DNA from: Pseudonocardia humida
GTDB lineage: Bacteria; Actinomycetota; Actinomycetes; Mycobacteriales; Pseudonocardiaceae
Direction of reading: 5' to 3'
Length of the DNA: 64,000 nucleotides
Assembly: GCF_023898865.1 (NCBI RefSeq)
Contig: NZ_JAGSOV010000034.1
Span: forward strand, 1-64,000
This document shows positions 1-8,683 of this stretch, piece after piece (position 1 is the first letter of the stretch; every line of letters starts with the position of its first letter). The translations under genes and the position numbers were made by a program. The notes beneath the pieces were generated by a model. That model was not told where the DNA came from. It saw nothing but the letters and a program-made list of their open reading frames with translations, and ran no database searches.

Positions 1-730
1 CGCCGTCCGGTTCGCCGAGGAGGGCGCCGACATCGTGATCGGCGACCTCGCCCCCGGCGACGAGACGGTGGCGCTGGTCGAGAAGGCCGGCCGCCGCGCG
101 CACTACGTGCGCACCGACACCACCAGCGAGGCCGACTGCGACGCGCTCGTCGCCGCGGCCGTCGCCGAGTTCGGCCGGGTCGACGTCGGCGTGGCCTCGG
201 CCGGGATCGCCACCGCGGCGGGGCCGAGCAACGTGCAGACCCGGGTGGCGTCGGAGGGCGCGACGAACGTCGTCAACCTCGACGTCGCGGCGTTCCAGCG
301 GGTGCTGGAGGTCAACGTCGTCGGCGTGCTGCAGACCGACCGCGCGCTGGCCCGGCGGATGCTCGCCCAGGGCGACGGCGGATCCATCATCAACATCGCC
401 TCCAGCGCGGCGAAGATCCCGCTGGCCGGCGCCTCGCCCTACTGCGTGTCCAAGGCGGGCGTCTGGATGCTCACCAAGGTCATGGCCCTGGAACTGGCCA
501 CGACCGGCATCCGGGTCAACGCCGTCGGTCCCGGCTACACGGCCACGCCGATGATCGACGGGATCGAGGACGACGAGGCCGCGTACGCGGCGGCCATGGG
601 CATCACGCCGATGAACCGGCTGGGCCGGCCGGCCGAGATCGCCGCGACCTGCCTGCACCTGGCCTCGGCGGAGTCGACGTTCACCACCGGGCAGCTGCTG
701 CTGCCCGCCGGGGGCCAGTTCACCGGCTGA
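1..730 (+). CDS. SDR-family oxidoreductase, 5' end outside the window
   Basis: Classical short-chain dehydrogenase/reductase, probably an NAD(P)-dependent alcohol or ketone oxidoreductase. The reading frame enters at base 2, so the N-terminal nucleotide-binding glycine motif is missing. Visible are the NNAG-equivalent segment SAGIA, the catalytic serine segment NIASS, and the catalytic YCVSK with its Tyr codon at 440-442. It ends with GGQFTG and TGA. It is nearly identical to the next gene along bases 1-189 and again around 411-508, with diverged stretches between, so the pair is a tandem duplication. The substrate cannot be read from sequence. The internal GTG at 35 aligns inside the homologue and is not the start. 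Confidence 0.9.
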   Translation, partial: AVRFAEEGADIVIGDLAPGDETVALVEKAGRRAHYVRTDTTSEADCDALVAAAVAEFGRVDVGVASAGIATAAGPSNVQTRVASEGATNVVNLDVAAFQRVLEVNVVGVLQTDRALARRMLAQGDGGSIINIASSAAKIPLAGASPYCVSKAGVWMLTKVMALELATTGIRVNAVGPGYTATPMIDGIEDDEAAYAAAMGITPMNRLGRPAEIAATCLHLASAESTFTTGQLLLPAGGQFTG

Positions 731-806
731 CCGACGGGCCCGGGCAGCACGTCCCGGTGCGCCGCACCCCGATCGTCCACTGTGGACCGACAGCAGGGAG
801 AACAGG

Positions 807-1598
807 ATGGCAGGAGCACTGCGGGACCGGGTCGCGGTGATCACCGGCGGGGCCGGCGGGATCGGCCGGGCCACCGCCGTCCGGTTCGCCGAGGAGGGCG
901 CCGACATCGTGATCGGCGACCTCGCCCCCGGCGACGAGACGGTGGCGCTGGTCGAGAAGGCCGGCCGCCGCGCGCACTACGTGCGCACCGACACCACCAG
1001 CGAGGCCGACTGCGACGCGCTCGTCGCCGCGGCCGTCGCCGAGTTCGGCCGGGTCGACGTCGGGGTCGCCTCGGCCGGCATCTCCTCGGCCGCCACCGCG
1101 GCCGAGCGCCAGGCCCGGGTGGAGAGCGACGCCGGGCACGTCGTCAACGTCTCCACCGACGCCTTCCGCCGGGTCATGGACGTCAACGTCATCGGCGTCC
1201 TGCAGACCGACCGCGCGCTGGCCCGGCAGATGCTGGCCCAGGGCGACGGCGGATCGATCATCAACATCGCCTCGACGGCCGGGAAGATCCCGCTGGCCGG
1301 CGCCTCGCCCTACTGCGTGTCCAAGGCGGGCGTCTGGATGCTCACCAAGGTCATGGCCCTGGAACTGGCCACGACCGGAATCCGGGTCAACGCCGTGGGC
1401 CCCGGCTACACCACGACCCCGATGTGGGACGTCCCCGAGGACAGCCCCGCGCACCGCCAGGCCATGAGCATCACCCCGATGGGCCGCAACGGAACCCCCG
1501 ACGAACAGGCCGCGGCCTGCCTGTTCCTCGCCTCGGCCGAGTCGTCGTTCATGACCGGCCAGATCCTGCACCCGGCCGGCGGCCAGTTCACCGACTAG
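807..1598 (+). CDS. SDR-family oxidoreductase, tandem paralogue
   Basis: Complete 263-residue short-chain dehydrogenase. It has the cofactor motif TGGAGGIG (about residues 13-21), a SAGIS motif, NIAST with the catalytic Ser, and catalytic Tyr169/Lys173 in YCVSK. ATG 807 follows a GGGAG ribosome site. A roughly 15-residue insertion between the SAG motif and helix 4 is shared with the upstream paralogue, so the two belong to one subfamily. It precedes a substrate-binding lipoprotein and probably shares its transcript. The family assignment is firm; the substrate is unknown. Confidence 0.93.
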   Translation: MAGALRDRVAVITGGAGGIGRATAVRFAEEGADIVIGDLAPGDETVALVEKAGRRAHYVRTDTTSEADCDALVAAAVAEFGRVDVGVASAGISSAATAAERQARVESDAGHVVNVSTDAFRRVMDVNVIGVLQTDRALARQMLAQGDGGSIINIASTAGKIPLAGASPYCVSKAGVWMLTKVMALELATTGIRVNAVGPGYTTTPMWDVPEDSPAHRQAMSITPMGRNGTPDEQAAACLFLASAESSFMTGQILHPAGGQFTD

Positions 1599-1645
1599 CG
1601 GACCACCGACCACCCGGCGACCCGCCAGACCCAGGAGACACACCC

Positions 1646-3238
1646 GTGAGAACAGCACCGCCGTCCCCGCCGAGGACACTGCACTCGCGCCCCCGCTGGT
1701 TGGTCAGCCTGCTGGCCGTGCTCGCCCTGCTGGCCCTCGCCGCCTGCGGCGGCGGAGCCCGCTCCGGCGGCGGCGGGGGCGGGGGCACCGGCGAGATCGA
1801 CCCGAACGGCACGTTCCGCTACGTGTTCGTGCAGAACCCGTCGACCTTCGACCCGCACAAGTCGGCCAACCCCTGGGACATGATCTTCTTCCGGCTGGTC
1901 TACGACCAGCTGATCATGGAGGACGAGGCCGGTGAGCTGGTCCCGCAGCTGGCCACCGGGTGGGAGTTCGTCGACGACGACACCGCGCTGGTGCTGACCC
2001 TGCGCGACGACGTCACCTTCACCGACGGCACCAAGTTCGACGCCGCCGCGGTCAAGGCCAACCTGGACCGGGCGATGACCCTGGAGGGCAGCACCCAGAA
2101 GGGCGCGCTGGCCCGGGTCAACGACGTGCAGGTGGTCGACCCGACCACGGTGCGGGTCAACCTCAAGGGCCCGGGCGGCAACCTGCCCGCGCTGTTCAGC
2201 GGCACCACCGGCACCATGATCAGCCCGGCCGCGCTGAGCAACCCCGACCTGGACCAGAAGCCCGTCGGCTCGGGCATGGCGACCCTGGCCGAGTTCATCC
2301 CCGGCCAGGTCAGCCGCTACGACCGCAACCCGGACTACTGGGACCCGGAGGCGGCGAAGGCCGCGCACTACGAGATCTACGTGCAGACCTCCGCGCCGAC
2401 CCGGATGAACATGCTGCAGACCGGGCAGGCCGAGCTGACCTACCTCGACCCGTCGCAGGCCGAGCAGGCCGCCGCGGCCGGGCTCAACTCCGCGCCGTCC
2501 AAGAGCCTGTCGATCATGTCGATGTACATGAACACCGGCAAGCCGCCCTTCGACGACATCCGCGTCCGCGAGGCCATGGAGCACGCCGTCGACCGGCAGG
2601 CGATCGTCGACGGCGTCTTCTTCGGCATCGGTGAGCCGGTGGCCCAGTACATGCCGCCGGAGTACTGGGCCTTCAACCCCGACGTCGTCCCGGACAAGCC
2701 GGAGTACGACTACGACCCGGCCAAGGCCCGCCAGCTGCTCGCCGAGGCGGGGTACCCGAACGGCGTCGACTTCGAGATGCTCGTGCCCAGCCTCGACGAC
2801 CACCGCGCGGTGGCCGAGGCGCTGGTGCCGATGCTGGCCGAGGCCGGGCTGCGGGCCAGCACCCGGGTCATCGAGTCGCCCACCACCCCCAACACGTTCT
2901 ACGCCCGCCAGGAGGGCAACGCCTTCCCCGGCATGGGCGCGCCCTTCCAGGACCCGACCACGGTCTACCAGGCCAGCCTGCCCGGCCAGTTCGCCAACCC
3001 GTGGAACACCACCACGCCGGAGTTCCAGCAGGCCTGGCTGGACGCGCTGACCGGCGCCACCCGCGACGAGCGGCTGCCCGCGATGCACCGGATGGTCGAG
3101 GAGGAGAAGAAGATCCGCAAGTCGTTCCCGCTGCACGCGCACTTCCCGCCCAGCGCCTGGACCGACAAGGCCGTGTTCCCGGAGGGCTACCGCCCCGCCT
3201 ACGCCCCGACCTTCCGCGGCGTCGGCGTCACCACCTGA
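1646..3238 (+). CDS. ABC transporter substrate-binding lipoprotein (family 5, oligopeptide/nickel type)
   Basis: Extracellular solute receptor of the DppA/OppA superfamily, 530 residues. An arginine-containing N-terminus, a hydrophobic core and the lipobox LALAAC with Cys34 as the lipidation site mark an exported lipoprotein. The mature protein begins with a Gly-rich linker. FDPHKSANP and the later DIRVREAMEHAVDR are typical SBP_bac_5 signatures. GTG 1646 is chosen because it follows an AGGAG site and places the signal peptide at the N-terminus; the same frame stays open upstream without homology. No permease or ATPase gene lies nearby, so it is an orphan receptor, perhaps for the substrate of the flanking oxidoreductases (inference). 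Confidence 0.9.
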   Translation: MRTAPPSPPRTLHSRPRWLVSLLAVLALLALAACGGGARSGGGGGGGTGEIDPNGTFRYVFVQNPSTFDPHKSANPWDMIFFRLVYDQLIMEDEAGELVPQLATGWEFVDDDTALVLTLRDDVTFTDGTKFDAAAVKANLDRAMTLEGSTQKGALARVNDVQVVDPTTVRVNLKGPGGNLPALFSGTTGTMISPAALSNPDLDQKPVGSGMATLAEFIPGQVSRYDRNPDYWDPEAAKAAHYEIYVQTSAPTRMNMLQTGQAELTYLDPSQAEQAAAAGLNSAPSKSLSIMSMYMNTGKPPFDDIRVREAMEHAVDRQAIVDGVFFGIGEPVAQYMPPEYWAFNPDVVPDKPEYDYDPAKARQLLAEAGYPNGVDFEMLVPSLDDHRAVAEALVPMLAEAGLRASTRVIESPTTPNTFYARQEGNAFPGMGAPFQDPTTVYQASLPGQFANPWNTTTPEFQQAWLDALTGATRDERLPAMHRMVEEEKKIRKSFPLHAHFPPSAWTDKAVFPEGYRPAYAPTFRGVGVTT

Positions 3239-3242
3239 CCGG

Positions 3243-3288
3243 TGGAGCGGTGCCCACGCACCACCTCGGTGGTGTGGGCACCGCTCCA
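3243..3288 (+). terminator. Long hairpin after the binding-protein gene
   Basis: A 15-bp outer stem (3243-3257 with 3274-3288, core GGAGCGGTGCCCAC), a 2-nt bulge, then an inner 6-bp stem ACCACC/GGTGGT with a 2-nt loop. It starts 4 bp after the stop codon and has no U-tract. This fits a hairpin-type actinobacterial terminator separating the lipoprotein from the next operon, though it could instead stabilise the mRNA 3' end. Confidence 0.75.
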
Positions 3289-3382
3289 TTGTCCGGCCGG
3301 TCCCGCACTCGCAGACTTGACCCGTCGCGCCGGTCCGAGCCCCGCTCCCGGCGGCATCCCGCACTCCACCGAGAGGACAACC

Positions 3383-4186
3383 ATGCGTCTGGACGGCAGG
3401 GTCGCCGTGATCACCGGGGGCGGCTCCGGGATCGGCGCGGCCACCGCCCGCGCGTTCGCCCGCGAGGGGGCGCGCGTGGTGATCGCCGACATCGACGAGA
3501 CCGCAGGCGAGGCCGTCGCCGCGGAGATCGCCGCCGAGCTCACCGCGACGGGCGCCACCATCGACTTCCTGCACGCCGACGCGTCCGACCCGACCGAGAT
3601 CGAGCGGGTCATCGGGTTCGCCACGAGCACCCACGGCCGGCTCGACGTGCTGCACAACAACCACGTGTCGTTCGAGTCCGGCCGGGTCGGCGACCTCACC
3701 CTGGAGGGCTTCCGGCGCTCGCTGGAGGTCGGCCTGGTCTCCTACTGGTACGCGATCAAGCAGGCGCTGGTGCCGATGGTGGCCGCCGGGCGCGGCTCGA
3801 TCGTCAACACGGCCTCGGTCTCCGGGCTGGCCGGCGACTTCGGCCTCGGCGCCTACAACGTGCTCAAGGCGGGCGTGGTCAACCTGACCCGGGTGACCGG
3901 CATCGAGTACGCCCGCAAGGGCGTGCGCTGCAACGCCGTGTGCCCCGGCCCGATCGGCACCCCACCGATCGAGCGGCTGCACGAGGCCGCGCCGCGGATC
4001 TGGAGCGACATCCGCGACGCGATCCCGATGGGCCGCTACGGGCGGGCCGAGGAGATCGCGAACGTGGTGCTGTTCCTCGCGAGCGACGAGTCGTCGTTCG
4101 TCACCGGCAGCCACATCGTCGCCGACGGGGGCCTGTGGGCGCACTCCGGGATGCCGCCGATCGGCGGCCTCGGGCCGGACTTCTAG
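3383..4186 (+). CDS. SDR-family oxidoreductase
   Basis: Short-chain dehydrogenase of 267 residues. It has cofactor motif TGGGSGIG at the N-terminus, an NNHVS variant of the NNAG motif, the NTASVS serine segment, and catalytic Tyr158/Lys162 in YNVLK. ATG 3383 follows GAGAGG. The same frame is open back to 3242 but that stretch runs through the hairpin and lacks homology. It is the first gene of the LLM/hydrolase operon, 9 bp before the monooxygenase. A role in oxidising or reducing an alcohol/ketone intermediate of that pathway is inferred from context. Confidence 0.92.
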   Translation: MRLDGRVAVITGGGSGIGAATARAFAREGARVVIADIDETAGEAVAAEIAAELTATGATIDFLHADASDPTEIERVIGFATSTHGRLDVLHNNHVSFESGRVGDLTLEGFRRSLEVGLVSYWYAIKQALVPMVAAGRGSIVNTASVSGLAGDFGLGAYNVLKAGVVNLTRVTGIEYARKGVRCNAVCPGPIGTPPIERLHEAAPRIWSDIRDAIPMGRYGRAEEIANVVLFLASDESSFVTGSHIVADGGLWAHSGMPPIGGLGPDF

Positions 4187-4195
4187 GGCGGCGCG

Positions 4196-5467
4196 GTGAA
4201 GTTCCACTGGTTCGCCGAGGCCACCTACCCGGCCCTGCCGACGACCTACCCGCAGCGCCATCCCAGCGGCAGCGTCGACGTCCCGGCCGCGCTGGTCGAC
4301 CCGCACCGCGCCGGCGAGCTGTACCGGATGTTCATCCGGCTCATGCAGCAGGCCGACCGGCTGGGCTGGGACGGGCTGGCGGTCAACGAGCACCACCAGA
4401 CCACGTTCGCGATGACCCCCTCGCCCAACCTGCTCGCCGCCGGCCTGGCCTCGACCACCGAGAACGCCGCGCTGCTGGTCATCGGCAACTCGCTGGCGCT
4501 GTACAACCCGCCGGTCAGGGTGGCCGAGGAGCTGGCCTACCTGGACTGCCTGTCGGGCGGGCGGCTGATCGCCGGGTTCGTCTTCGGCACCCCGATGGAC
4601 ACCGCGTTCGCCTACGGGGTGCCCCCCGCCGAGCTGCGCGAGCGCTTCCACGAGGCCCGCGAGCTGATCACCAGGGCCTGGACCGAGCCGGAGCCGTTCG
4701 CGTTCAACGGCCGCTACAACCGGCTGCGCTACGTCAACGTGCTGCCCCGGCCCGTGCAGGCGCCCCCGCCGATCTGGGTGCCCGGCACCGGCAGCGTCGA
4801 GACCTGGGACCTGGTCCTGGACGAGGGCTACTGCTACGGCTACCTGTCGTTCTTCGGGCTGGCCAACGCCCGCCCGATCGTGCGCGGGTTCTGGGACCGG
4901 GTCGAGCGGCGCGGCCTGGAGCCCAACCCGCACCGGATGGCGTTCACCCAGCTGGTCTGCGTGGCCGACACCGACGCCGAGGCCGAGCGGCTCTACGGCG
5001 ACGCGGTGCGCTACTTCTTCACCCGCCAGCGGGCCCCGCTGCACTACGCCAACCCGCCCGGCTACACCTCCCGGGCCTCCCAGCGCGAGGTCCTGGAGCG
5101 GGCCAAGGGCGTCTCGACCGAGGACCGGTTGCGCGCCACCCGCGGCGAGCTGTCCTTCTGGGAGTACGACGAGCTCGGCTTCATCGTCGCCGGCACCCCG
5201 GAGCGGGTGCGCCAGCGGCTGCACGAGCTGGCCGTCGAGCTGCGGGTGGGCCAGCTGATCACCTGCATGCACATGGGCGACCTCGCCGAGGACGTCGCCG
5301 CGATGAACAACGAGCTGTTCGGTACCCGGGTCGCGCCGTTCCTGCGCGAGCTGTGGGCCGAGTACGACGACCCCTGGACGCCGCCGGTGAGCCGGCAGCG
5401 GGTGGCCGCCGCCGCGCCCGGCATCCCCGTCGACGCATTCCCGTCCCCGCGAGGAGGAGACGCATGA
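4196..5467 (+). CDS. LLM-class flavin-dependent monooxygenase (paralogue A)
   Basis: A 423-residue member of the bacterial luciferase-like monooxygenase superfamily, a TIM-barrel fold using reduced FMN supplied by a separate reductase. It opens MKFHWFAEATYPALP and shows the NEHHQT segment, the TENAALLVIGNSLALYNP region typical of this family, and SGGRLIAGFVFGTP. GTG 4196 is used because the second paralogue at 7333 starts with the same MKFHWFA. Its stop overlaps the next gene's ATG by 4 bp. Such enzymes oxygenate or desaturate small organic substrates; the substrate here is unknown. Confidence 0.9.
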   Translation: MKFHWFAEATYPALPTTYPQRHPSGSVDVPAALVDPHRAGELYRMFIRLMQQADRLGWDGLAVNEHHQTTFAMTPSPNLLAAGLASTTENAALLVIGNSLALYNPPVRVAEELAYLDCLSGGRLIAGFVFGTPMDTAFAYGVPPAELRERFHEARELITRAWTEPEPFAFNGRYNRLRYVNVLPRPVQAPPPIWVPGTGSVETWDLVLDEGYCYGYLSFFGLANARPIVRGFWDRVERRGLEPNPHRMAFTQLVCVADTDAEAERLYGDAVRYFFTRQRAPLHYANPPGYTSRASQREVLERAKGVSTEDRLRATRGELSFWEYDELGFIVAGTPERVRQRLHELAVELRVGQLITCMHMGDLAEDVAAMNNELFGTRVAPFLRELWAEYDDPWTPPVSRQRVAAAAPGIPVDAFPSPRGGDA

Positions 5468-6237
5468 CCACCCTGGAGATCCCGCACGTCGGCCGGTTCG
5501 ACGTGCAGGTGTGGGAGCAGGGCAGCGGCGAGCCGCTGCTCTACCTGCACGGCTACGAGCGGCACCCGGGCGGGGCCGGCTTCCTGCGGCGGCTGGCCGA
5601 GTCGCGCCGCGTGCTGGCCCCCGAGCAGCCCGGCTACGGCCGCTCCACCGGCGTCGAGTCGTTCACCGACGTCCTGGACGTCGCGCTGTTCTACCGCGAG
5701 CTCGTCGAGTCGTGGGGCATCGACCGGATCGACGTCGTCGGGCACTCGCTGGGCGGGATGTTCGCCGCCGAGCTGGCCGCGATCGCCCCGCAGCTGGTGC
5801 GCAGGCTGGTGCTGGTGAACGCGTTCGGCCTGTGGCTGGACTCCCAGCCCGCGCCCGACCCGTTCGGCGCCGCCGACGAGGTCAAGGCGGCCAAGTGGCA
5901 CGGCGAGGCGCCCACGTCGGAGCCGACCAACTTCGAGCCCGACCCGGACGACCCGCACGCGGCGATCCTGTTCAGCGCGCAGAACCTGGGCTCGGCCACC
6001 AAGTTCATGTGGCCGATCGCCGACCGCGGGCTGCGCAGGCGGCTGCCGCTGATCGACGCGCCGACGCTCGTCGTGCACGGCACGTCCGACGGGCTGCTGC
6101 CGCCCGCCTACGCCGAGGAGTTCGTCCGGCTCATCCCGGACGCCCGGCTCGCCCCGATCGAGGCGGCCGGCCACTACCCGATGGTCGAGCGCGAGGACGA
6201 GTTCGTCGCCGCCGTCACCGACTTCCTGGAGGGTTGA
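5464..6237 (+). CDS. Alpha/beta hydrolase
   Basis: A 257-residue alpha/beta-hydrolase-fold protein. The nucleophile elbow GHSLGG has Ser95, an acid candidate lies in HGTSDGLLPP, and the catalytic His237 is in AAGHYP. The oxyanion region is LYLHGYE. ATG 5464 overlaps the LLM stop in an ATGA arrangement, so translation is coupled. It sits between the monooxygenase and another SDR, which suggests it cleaves an ester, lactone or C-C bond made upstream (inference). A signal peptide is absent, so it acts in the cytoplasm. Confidence 0.92.
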   Translation: MTTLEIPHVGRFDVQVWEQGSGEPLLYLHGYERHPGGAGFLRRLAESRRVLAPEQPGYGRSTGVESFTDVLDVALFYRELVESWGIDRIDVVGHSLGGMFAAELAAIAPQLVRRLVLVNAFGLWLDSQPAPDPFGAADEVKAAKWHGEAPTSEPTNFEPDPDDPHAAILFSAQNLGSATKFMWPIADRGLRRRLPLIDAPTLVVHGTSDGLLPPAYAEEFVRLIPDARLAPIEAAGHYPMVEREDEFVAAVTDFLEG

Positions 6238-6242
6238 GCGAC

Positions 6243-7007
6243 ATGGGCAGGGTCGAGGGGAAGATCGCGCTGGTCACCGGCGGCGCGGCCGGCATCGGCG
6301 CGGAGACCGCGCGCACGCTCGCCCGCGAGGGCGCGCAGGTGGTGATCGCCGACATCAACCTGGACGGGGCCAAGCGGACGGCCGAGGGCGTCGGCGACGC
6401 CGCGTCGGCCGTGCACTTCGACGCGACCGACCAGAAGTCGATCGAGGACCTGGTCGCCGCGGTCATCGCCCAGCACGGGCGGATCGACGTCATCCACAAC
6501 AACGCCGCGCTGGTCGGGCCGGACGCCTGGTTCACCGACGGCTCGGTGGTCGACACCAGCGTCGAGATGTGGGACCGGGCGTTCGCCACGAACGTCCGCA
6601 GCATCTTCCTGATGTGCAAGTACGCGCTGCCGCACATGGTCGCGGGCGGCGGCGGGTCGATCATCAACATGTCCTCGGTCGGCGGGATGCGCGGCGGCGC
6701 CGCGCTCACCGCCTACGGCACGACCAAGGCCGCGGTGATCGGGCTGACCCGCCACGTCGCCGCCCAGCACGGCAAGCAGGGCGTGCGCTGCAACGCGATC
6801 GCCCCGGGCGTCATCCGCACCCAGCAGCTGCTCGACGCCGTGCCGCAGCTGCCCGAGGCGGCGCTGGCGGGGGTCGCGTCGCCGCGGGTGGGCGAGCCCT
6901 TCGACATCGCCAACATGGTGCTGTTCCTGGCCTCCGACGAGTCCGCCTTCGTCAACGGCGAGGTCTACCGCGTCGACGGCGGCGCGATGGCCGCAGGCCC
7001 CCGCTGA
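6243..7007 (+). CDS. SDR-family oxidoreductase
   Basis: Short-chain dehydrogenase of 254 residues. Cofactor motif TGGAAGIG, NNAAL, serine segment NMSSVGG, and catalytic Tyr158/Lys162 in YGTTK are all present. ATG 6243 lies 5 bp after the hydrolase stop. It is the third distinct SDR type in this cluster, after the tandem pair and the 3383 gene, which suggests several oxidation steps on one substrate. The exact reaction cannot be assigned. Confidence 0.92.
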   Translation: MGRVEGKIALVTGGAAGIGAETARTLAREGAQVVIADINLDGAKRTAEGVGDAASAVHFDATDQKSIEDLVAAVIAQHGRIDVIHNNAALVGPDAWFTDGSVVDTSVEMWDRAFATNVRSIFLMCKYALPHMVAGGGGSIINMSSVGGMRGGAALTAYGTTKAAVIGLTRHVAAQHGKQGVRCNAIAPGVIRTQQLLDAVPQLPEAALAGVASPRVGEPFDIANMVLFLASDESAFVNGEVYRVDGGAMAAGPR

Positions 7008-7024
7008 CCCCCCCGAGGAGAGAC

Positions 7025-7336
7025 ATGATCAAGCTGACGGTGCTCTACGACACCCCGGCCGACGTGGCCGCGTTCGACGCCCACTACCTGGGCACGCACG
7101 TCCCGCTGGCGCGCAAGGTGCCCGGGATCGAGCGGGTCGAGGTGACCCGGTTCGGGCCCGGCCCGGACGGCTCCGCCCCGCGCTACCACCTGATGGCCGA
7201 GCTGTACTTCGCCGATGCCGCGGCCATGCAGGCCGGCCTCGGCTCGGCCGAGGGCCGCGAGCTGGGCGCCGACGTGGCCAACCTCGGCGGCACCCCCGCC
7301 ACCCACCTGGTCGGGAACCTGGAGGACTCGCAGTGA
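7025..7336 (+). CDS. EthD-like small protein
   Basis: A 103-residue protein of the EthD / dimeric alpha-beta barrel type. The opening IKLTVLYDTPADVAAFDAHY followed by a GTHVPLA motif (usual Y..xH.P) is characteristic. EthD proteins accompany oxygenases and some act as small isomerases or accessory factors; the precise role is usually unknown. ATG 7025 follows GAGGAGA. Its stop overlaps the following LLM GTG by 4 bp, tying it to that enzyme. Confidence 0.85.
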   Translation: MIKLTVLYDTPADVAAFDAHYLGTHVPLARKVPGIERVEVTRFGPGPDGSAPRYHLMAELYFADAAAMQAGLGSAEGRELGADVANLGGTPATHLVGNLEDSQ

Positions 7337-8577
7337 AGTTCCACTGGTTCGCCCAGCACTACTACACCAAGCTGCCGCCGGACTTCGGCGACACCGTGCG
7401 CAGCTCGTGGGTCACCCCGCCGGCCGCGGTCGCCGACCCGACCCAGGTCGGCGAGGACTACCACATGTACCTGCGGCTGATGCAGCAGGCCGACGGGCTC
7501 GGCTGGGACTCGCTGCTGCTCAACGAGCACCACCAGACCTCGCTGGCGATGACCCCGTCGCCCAACCTGCTCGCCGCGGTGCTGGCCGCGACCACCGAGA
7601 ACGCCGCGATCACGCTGTGCGGCAACTCGCTGGCGCTGTACAACCCGCCGGTGCGGGTGGCCGAGGAGATCGCGATGCTGGACGCCCTGTCCGGCGGGCG
7701 GGTCATCGCCGGCATCGTGTTCGGCACCCCGATGGACACCGCCTTCTCCTACGGCGTGCCGCCGATCGAGCTGCGCGAGCGGTTCCACGAGGCCCGCGAG
7801 CTGATCACCCGGGCCTGGCGGGAGCCCGAGCCGTTCGCGTTCAACGGCAAGTACACCCAGCTGCGCTACGTCAACACCTGGCCGCGGCCGGTGCAGGACG
7901 ACATCCCGATCTGGATCCCGGGCAGCGGCAGCCCGGAGACCTGGGACGTGGTCAACGACAACGACTACTGCTACGGCTACCTGTCGTTCTCGGGCAAGCA
8001 GAGCGCGGCGCCGATCGTCGGCGGGTTCTGGGACTACACCGCGTCCCAGGGCGCCAACATGAACCCGAACCGGATGGCGTTCACCCAGATCATCTGCTGC
8101 GCCGACAGCGACGCCGAGGCCGAGCGGCAGTACTCCGACGCGGTGAAGTACTTCTACCGGCAGAACCCGACCGCCATCGAGTTCGCCACCCCGCCCGGCT
8201 ACAACACCCCGGCCGCGATCAAGGCCAACCTCACCAGGGCCAAGACCCAGTCGGCCGAGGAGCGGCTCAAGGCCACCCGTGGCGAGCTGTCGTTCTGGGA
8301 GTACGACGAGCTCGGCTACATCATCGCCGGCACCCCGGAGCGGGTGGAGCAGCGCGTGCGCGAGCTGGCCACCGAGCTGCGGATCGGCCAGCTGATCACC
8401 TGCATGCACGTGGGGAACCTGCCCGAGGAGGTGGCCGCGCAGAACAACCAGCTGTTCGGCCAGGTCATCCCCAAGCTGCGCGACGTGTGGGGCGAGGAGG
8501 AGGACCGCTGGACCCCGAAGGTCAGCCAGGAGCGGGTGGCGGCCAAGTTCGGCGACGGCGCCGGGCTCGCCGTGTGA
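7333..8577 (+). CDS. LLM-class flavin-dependent monooxygenase (paralogue B)
   Basis: A 414-residue luciferase-like monooxygenase, closely related along its length to the gene at 4196. Shared features are MKFHWFA, NEHHQT, GNSLALYNPPVRVAEE, FGTPMDTAF and the C-terminal LSFWEYDELG segment. GTG 7333 overlaps the EthD stop. Two paralogues in one operon may form a heteromer, as in luciferase LuxAB, or act on successive intermediates; both ideas are inference. It is the last gene of the operon and is followed at once by a hairpin. Confidence 0.9.
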   Translation: MKFHWFAQHYYTKLPPDFGDTVRSSWVTPPAAVADPTQVGEDYHMYLRLMQQADGLGWDSLLLNEHHQTSLAMTPSPNLLAAVLAATTENAAITLCGNSLALYNPPVRVAEEIAMLDALSGGRVIAGIVFGTPMDTAFSYGVPPIELRERFHEARELITRAWREPEPFAFNGKYTQLRYVNTWPRPVQDDIPIWIPGSGSPETWDVVNDNDYCYGYLSFSGKQSAAPIVGGFWDYTASQGANMNPNRMAFTQIICCADSDAEAERQYSDAVKYFYRQNPTAIEFATPPGYNTPAAIKANLTRAKTQSAEERLKATRGELSFWEYDELGYIIAGTPERVEQRVRELATELRIGQLITCMHVGNLPEEVAAQNNQLFGQVIPKLRDVWGEEEDRWTPKVSQERVAAKFGDGAGLAV

Positions 8578-8581
8578 GGCG

Positions 8582-8625
8582 CGGTGGACGGGGCGGGCGG
8601 AGTCCACGACCGCCCCCGTCCACCG
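8582..8625 (+). terminator. Operon-terminal hairpin
   Basis: Perfect 12-bp arms (CGGTGGACGGGG and CCCCGTCCACCG) enclose about 20 nt, starting 5 bp after the LLM stop. There is no U-run, as is common in actinobacteria. The position supports termination of the catabolic operon before the regulator gene. Confidence 0.7.
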
Positions 8626-8683
8626 GACGGGTGCTGCGCGGCGCCCCGATGACCTAGCGTGGCCGAGTCGACGGGAGGCGAGC

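Noticed and set aside
1595..5272. 1225-codon open frame on the minus strand
   Set aside because: Antisense to four plausible plus-strand genes with clear motifs; the product is a low-complexity Gly/Val/Arg/His mixture.
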